Origin: Phoronis pallida
Taxonomy: Eukaryota > Phoronida > Phoronidae
DNA: 10,662 nt
Direction of reading: 5' to 3'
Assembly (NCBI GenBank): GCA_028565715.1
Contig: JAOXYC010230015.1
Coordinates: 1-10,662, forward strand
The notes under the pieces are model-generated. The model did no database searches. It was not told where the DNA came from and saw nothing but the letters and a program-made list of their open reading frames with translations. A program made the position numbers and the translations under genes. Within the stretch, counting starts at the first letter, position 1, and the number at the start of each line of letters is the position of its first letter. Positions 7,674 through 10,662 of this stretch are shown one piece after another.

Positions 7674-8807
7674 TTACGCAATGTTCAAACCTTTAACACT
7701 GGCCCGAATAACAGCACCTAGTGCAGCCAATGACAACGCATGGTGCACATTCTCACCAGTCTTTGCAGAGACTCTGAAACATGGATTGCCTTCAATTGCT
7801 TCATCTATGGTATGTTGATCAAGCTCTGCCTTATCAGCTAAATCTATCTTGTTGCATAAATACACTATGAAAGCATTTGGGTTTATCTCTTTGCACGTTT
7901 TCCCCCAATTTAAAGCTACCCCCAAACTTGATTTATCGGTTATGTCAATCAATACGACTACACATTCTGTGCGACGAACATGTAAACACGTTATTTCGTC
8001 GAAGCGCTCATTGCCTGCTGAGTCAGAGACACTGAAGATTGCAGCACCAATATCGGTGTTAATTTTCTTCATGCATATTGATACTCCAAGAGTGGCACCA
8101 AGTCCTTGTCTATACTTGTCGGATTTCCAGTATTCTAGCAAACAAGTTTTTCCAGAAAAGGAACTACCAACAAGAATCATATTAAATGTATAATTGCAAT
8201 TGCGTACATTGTGATTAATATTTCTTATGTGTACTGGTGCAACTGAGGAGTCCAATGCCTCTATTACTCGTTTATTGCCCTCAAGAAGTTCTTTGTGGTG
8301 TGCAATAATCACTCTCATGTTTTCAAACAAATTGCTTTGACCCTCAACAATTGCTTCTTTGGTTGCGGACAAATCTTGATGTAGGAGCTCATTTCCTGCC
8401 TTGTTTTCTACCCTTGCTTTTTCAACAGTGTTATAAGTAGTTACAACTTCATTCTGTATGAGAGAAAGTCTTTCATCATTTTCTTGCCTCATATTTTCTA
8501 CACCCAGGAGGGTAGCCGAAACTTCTTGTCTCATCAAACCAGCTTGCTCTCGTTCCCTGGCAATTTGTTTAGAGATCTTTGACTTACTTCTCAGACCCAA
8601 CACAACTACTATGACGGTGTTCAGTATTCCATATATGGAGTTGATCAAACCGCTGTAACTTTGAATTGTTTTCAGTTGTTCCGAAAGGCCCCCCAAGCAC
8701 CCTGTCCAACCAAGAATCCAAACTATGCAGACACCGAAGACTACAAATAAACCCAACATCTCACACATGATTACCTTTACATACTCTCCACACTTTGCTT
8801 GATCCAT
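7674..8807 (-). CDS. Membrane-anchored coiled-coil protein with C-terminal Ras/Rab-like GTPase domain
   Basis: Seen: 377 codons from ATG (8807) to TAA (7674-7676) with no interruption. Residues about 11-36 and 53-72 are hydrophobic and could be two membrane segments or a hairpin. Residues about 75-185 are charged and helical, probably a coiled coil. Residues about 208-370 form a small-GTPase domain: G1 GSSFSGKT (214-221), probable G2 Thr239 in GATLG, G3 DSAG (262-265), G4 NKID (319-322), G5 SAK (347-349). The start has a favourable context (A at -3, G at +4). Known: Rab/Ras proteins switch between GTP and GDP states and usually anchor by C-terminal prenylated cysteines. This protein ends VKGLNIA with no such cysteine. 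Inferred: the N-terminal segments anchor it to a membrane and the coiled coil mediates self-association. The switch II residue normally Gln (DTAGQE) is Asn here (DSAGNE), so hydrolysis may be altered. I do not recognise a named family with this architecture. Confidence 0.85.
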   Translation of the reverse strand: MDQAKCGEYVKVIMCEMLGLFVVFGVCIVWILGWTGCLGGLSEQLKTIQSYSGLINSIYGILNTVIVVVLGLRSKSKISKQIAREREQAGLMRQEVSATLLGVENMRQENDERLSLIQNEVVTTYNTVEKARVENKAGNELLHQDLSATKEAIVEGQSNLFENMRVIIAHHKELLEGNKRVIEALDSSVAPVHIRNINHNVRNCNYTFNMILVGSSFSGKTCLLEYWKSDKYRQGLGATLGVSICMKKINTDIGAAIFSVSDSAGNERFDEITCLHVRRTECVVVLIDITDKSSLGVALNWGKTCKEINPNAFIVYLCNKIDLADKAELDQHTIDEAIEGNPCFRVSAKTGENVHHALSLAALGAVIRASVKGLNIA

Positions 8808-8948
8808 CGTGTATCTATTAAAAGTATAAATAGAATCAAAGAATTATCCCCAGGAATAATAAAAGTGCCAATGGTGCTTTCTCTTTATTGTTGGTGATTT
8901 TATCTACATTTCACAGTGTCAGTGATGCGCATTGTGTTGCTCTCGATC

Positions 8949-8950
8949 CT
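8949..8950 (-). promoter_or_regulatory. Candidate 3' splice site upstream of the GTPase ORF
   Basis: Minus strand reads TTTCTTTATTTTCTAG|GATCG, a good animal acceptor with an unbroken pyrimidine tract. If used, a 5'-UTR exon would run from 8948 into the ORF, with about 140 bases of leader and a short upstream ORF (MRITDTVKCR, start near 8933). A weaker acceptor-like TTTTAATAG ends 8 bases before the ATG. The matching first exon was not identified. Confidence 0.3.
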
Positions 8951-9119
8951 AGAAAATAAAGAAATTGAACACTTGAGTGAATTCACTATAATAAATTCTA
9001 TTGTTAATAAGTTATACAGATATTCCACCAGAAGGTCTTGTGTTTTGCCAGAATAGATTTGGGTCGTCTGAGCCAGCTCATATTTTTCAGGTAAAAAATA
9101 TCTTGGTCAGGTTCCCTTG

Positions 9120-9404
9120 GTGAGCCGTGTTTTCCTCATCCATTCTGTTATGTTTATTAAATGTTTGTTTTGTTGTGTAAGTAAAATGTATATAATCATT
9201 CTATTATGTTATTGTTATTGAGTATTCCTGTTTTTTCAAAATGCGTAAATTATTGTTTAGTTTTGGTTATCCTAGACAGCGGCTCCGGTCTTTAGGGTAG
9301 CCCTTACTGATACATTCATTAAAAGTTTACACGCTTATCATCATTATTGTAATTATTTGTGTTAGTATAATAAATGTTTATTCAATTCAATTCAATTCAA
9401 TTCA
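9120..9404 (+). mobile_element. Possible 5'-truncated LINE 3' end
   Basis: An AT-rich, non-coding stretch ends in AATAAA (9369-9374), followed almost directly by five ATTCA units (9380-9404). Many invertebrate non-LTR retrotransposons end in such short tandem tails. No reverse transcriptase frame is present and the left boundary is a guess. Confidence 0.3.
9380..9404 (+). repeat. (ATTCA)5 microsatellite
   Basis: Five perfect tandem ATTCA pentamers after TTT. Probably the tail of the retroelement-like stretch to its left. Confidence 0.9.
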
Positions 9405-10079
9405 GAAACTTTAAAACTGACCTAAGAAAATAAATGTTGTTTTAAATACCAAAGGAAAAGGCCGGGGCGCAAACAAATGAACATTTAAATTTTCCGCCAT
9501 GTCCAAAAATCTTGAGTATTTCTGAATGAATGTGTTTTTGATAAAGGATGAAGACAATGATAGTGGTTTGGTATAAAAATTAACAATTATGTTAAAGAGG
9601 CGTGTGTAACGCGGTAATATAGATTTGACAATATCTCAGTAGGTCGCGATGCTAGGCTCCCGTGTAAACAACAACAACACGCACTTTCAAAAGGGCGTCA
9701 AGAAATGCAGTTCTGCAATGCCCTTCACGGTCACTCTTTACAATCAAGTCAAAATACTCAGAAAAGGTTCCTTAAAGTTTGTTTAGTACGAAAATCCACG
9801 TTTAGGGCATCTAAAACTTGTTTTTGATGTTTGAAAGTGTTGGTTCGTGTTGTTTAGTGTTTATCATGGGAGTCCCGAATGGGAGTGTATATACTAGGTA
9901 TACACTGATCTATGTTCATTATAAACAGTAAATGGTTAGTATGGAGTGTCTTCTTCCGGGCTCACTATTATTGTCGCAGTCCTTTCTATATTTTCGCCAC
10001 AAGTGAACTTAGGGTCGGAGATGAATGACTTCAGAAATCCATGAGTCCAGATGTAGGCTACAACTGACACTGTAGTGAA
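9405..10079. other. No gene recognised
   Basis: Contains a weak inverted similarity between GTAAACAACAACAACACGC (about 9663-9681) and CGTGTTGTTTAGTGTTT (about 9846-9862), and a near-palindrome GTGTATATACTAGGTATACAC (9885-9905; 20-base stem region plus centre). A minus-strand frame of 114 codons (9936-10280) crosses the palindromes and has no known domain. Confidence 0.4.
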
Positions 10080-10080
10080 G

Positions 10081-10091
10081 GGACTCGAACC
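10081..10091 (-). other. tRNA-like B box (possible SINE remnant)
   Basis: The minus strand reads GGTTCGAGTCC, a match to the RNA polymerase III B-box consensus, preceded by AGGAGACTG and followed by CTTCAC as in a T arm. I found no convincing A box or complete cloverleaf upstream, so a functional tRNA is excluded. A decayed tRNA-derived SINE is possible. Confidence 0.3.
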
Positions 10092-10131
10092 CAGTCTCCT
10101 GCTGTCTACTGCAACCCTGGGACTGCAACGG

Positions 10132-10181
10132 GGGCCTTTGTATATGGAGATAGTATATACTATCTCGATATACGAAGGCCC
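10132..10181. repeat. 50-bp near-perfect palindrome
   Basis: Arms of 25 bp with two mismatches, GGGCCTTTGTATAT... against ...ATATACGAAGGCCC. The central 20 bp GAGATAGTATATACTATCTC (10147-10166) is a perfect palindrome with no loop. Confidence 0.8.
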
Positions 10182-10198
10182 GGGGGGTCTCCCCCGGG
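10179..10198. repeat. GC-rich stem-loop
   Basis: CCCGGGGG (10179-10186) and CCCCCGGG (10191-10198) pair around a 4-base loop. A run of eight C follows at about 10211. Such GC content is exceptional in this AT-rich window and adjoins the 50-bp palindrome. Confidence 0.75.
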
Positions 10199-10347
10199 GG
10201 TTCTCCCCTGCCCCCCCCAATTTGGAACACCTGTGACCAGTCCAGGCCGATTGGTGATGTTTAAAAAGAAGTAGCCACACGCAGGCCAGAAAAAGACCAG
10301 GGACTATGAGTGTGGGGGGAGACTAAAACGTTTATCGTTCTACCTAC

Positions 10348-10397
10348 GGGTTGAACTGGTGGTCGAATGGTTAACCATTTGACCACCAGTTCAACCC
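10348..10397. repeat. 50-bp near-perfect palindrome with polymerase III box-like words
   Basis: Arms of 25 bp meet at GTTAAC with a single G/A difference. The arms probably extend weakly to about 10337-10410. TGGTCGAATGG (10360-10370) fits the tRNA A-box pattern, and GTTCAACCC (10389-10397) fits a relaxed B box. Spacing is about 29 bp, too short for a normal tRNA, and both words arise partly because the sequence is palindromic. Confidence 0.8.
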
Positions 10398-10446
10398 CTA
10401 GGCAGAGAACAGTGGCACGAATTGGGGATGTTTTTCCATTTTGAAC

Positions 10447-10640
10447 CGTTCTCAAACATGTATGGTTAGAAATTGTCTAAGTCCGACCGAAAAATGTTCC
10501 GATTTCGGGCCATTTGTTTCGTTCTCAAAGATGCATGGTTGGACATTTTTGAAAAGTTTTCGAAAATTTTCTAAGTCAGAAAAACGTTCCGATTTCGGGC
10601 CATTTGTTCCGTTCTCAAACAGGTAAGCATGTTCAGAGAT
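10447..10640 (+). repeat. Direct tandem repeat, about 2.3 units of 73-90 bp
   Basis: Unit 1 (10447-10519) and unit 2 (10520-10609) both begin CGTTCTCAAA, share ATGGTT and TCTAAGTC, and end with GTTCCGATTTCGGGCCATTT. Unit 2 has about 17 extra bases (TTTTGAAAAGTTTTCG-like) in the middle. A third unit starts at 10610 and breaks off. Overlapping frames on both strands (10441-10646) are only the translation of this repeat. Confidence 0.8.
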
Positions 10641-10662
10641 TTTCATATTTCATGGGGAATGA

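Noticed and set aside
7849-8658. Plus-strand frames of 114 and 66 codons
   Set aside because: Antisense shadows of the GTPase gene.
10060-10140. Complete tRNA gene around the B box
   Set aside because: No acceptor stem, anticodon arm or A box can be built.

Overview
The window looks like a piece of an animal nuclear genome, probably a marine invertebrate. It is AT-rich, has no bacterial operon structure or ribosome binding sites, and carries splice-like and poly(A)-like signals, many inverted-repeat (foldback) elements, and short palindromes such as GTAGGCCTAC and TACATGTA. The species cannot be fixed from the sequence; mollusc, cephalochordate, echinoderm and cnidarian all remain possible.

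One gene appears intact: a 377-codon, uninterrupted minus-strand ORF (7674-8807). It encodes two N-terminal hydrophobic segments, a long coiled coil, and a C-terminal Ras/Rab-like GTPase domain with all five G motifs. A broken, 5'-truncated second copy lies at 3758-5650 on the same strand. It has several frameshifts and is split by a 1173-bp insert with inverted ends and a TTAA duplication. Removing the insert at the TTAA restores the alignment to the intact gene at that point.

Layout from left to right. 1-577: no gene seen. 578-805: degenerate inverted array of a TATGTTCCGACAG-type unit. 1377-2299: two direct copies of a ~140-bp repeat. 2467-2830: near-perfect 364-bp palindrome flanked by TTAA. 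2888-3220: inverted-repeat element with hammerhead-ribozyme-like arms and a 12-bp flanking direct repeat. 3440-3594: another palindrome. 3758-5650: GTPase pseudogene with its TTAA insert. 5968-5998: a second hammerhead-like motif. 6009-6464: large inverted array of the TTCCGACAG unit. 7026-7246: hairpins. 7674-8807: the intact GTPase gene, with a possible 5'-UTR splice acceptor at 8949. 9120-9404: possible LINE 3' tail ending in (ATTCA)5. 9885-10415: several strong palindromes, with a tRNA-like B box at 10081. 10447-10640: direct tandem repeats.

Most of the window is therefore a graveyard of non-autonomous mobile elements around a small lineage-specific GTPase family. The features most worth following are the membrane-anchored coiled-coil GTPase, the hammerhead-like motifs (suggesting Penelope-like elements) and the TTCCGACAG foldback family.
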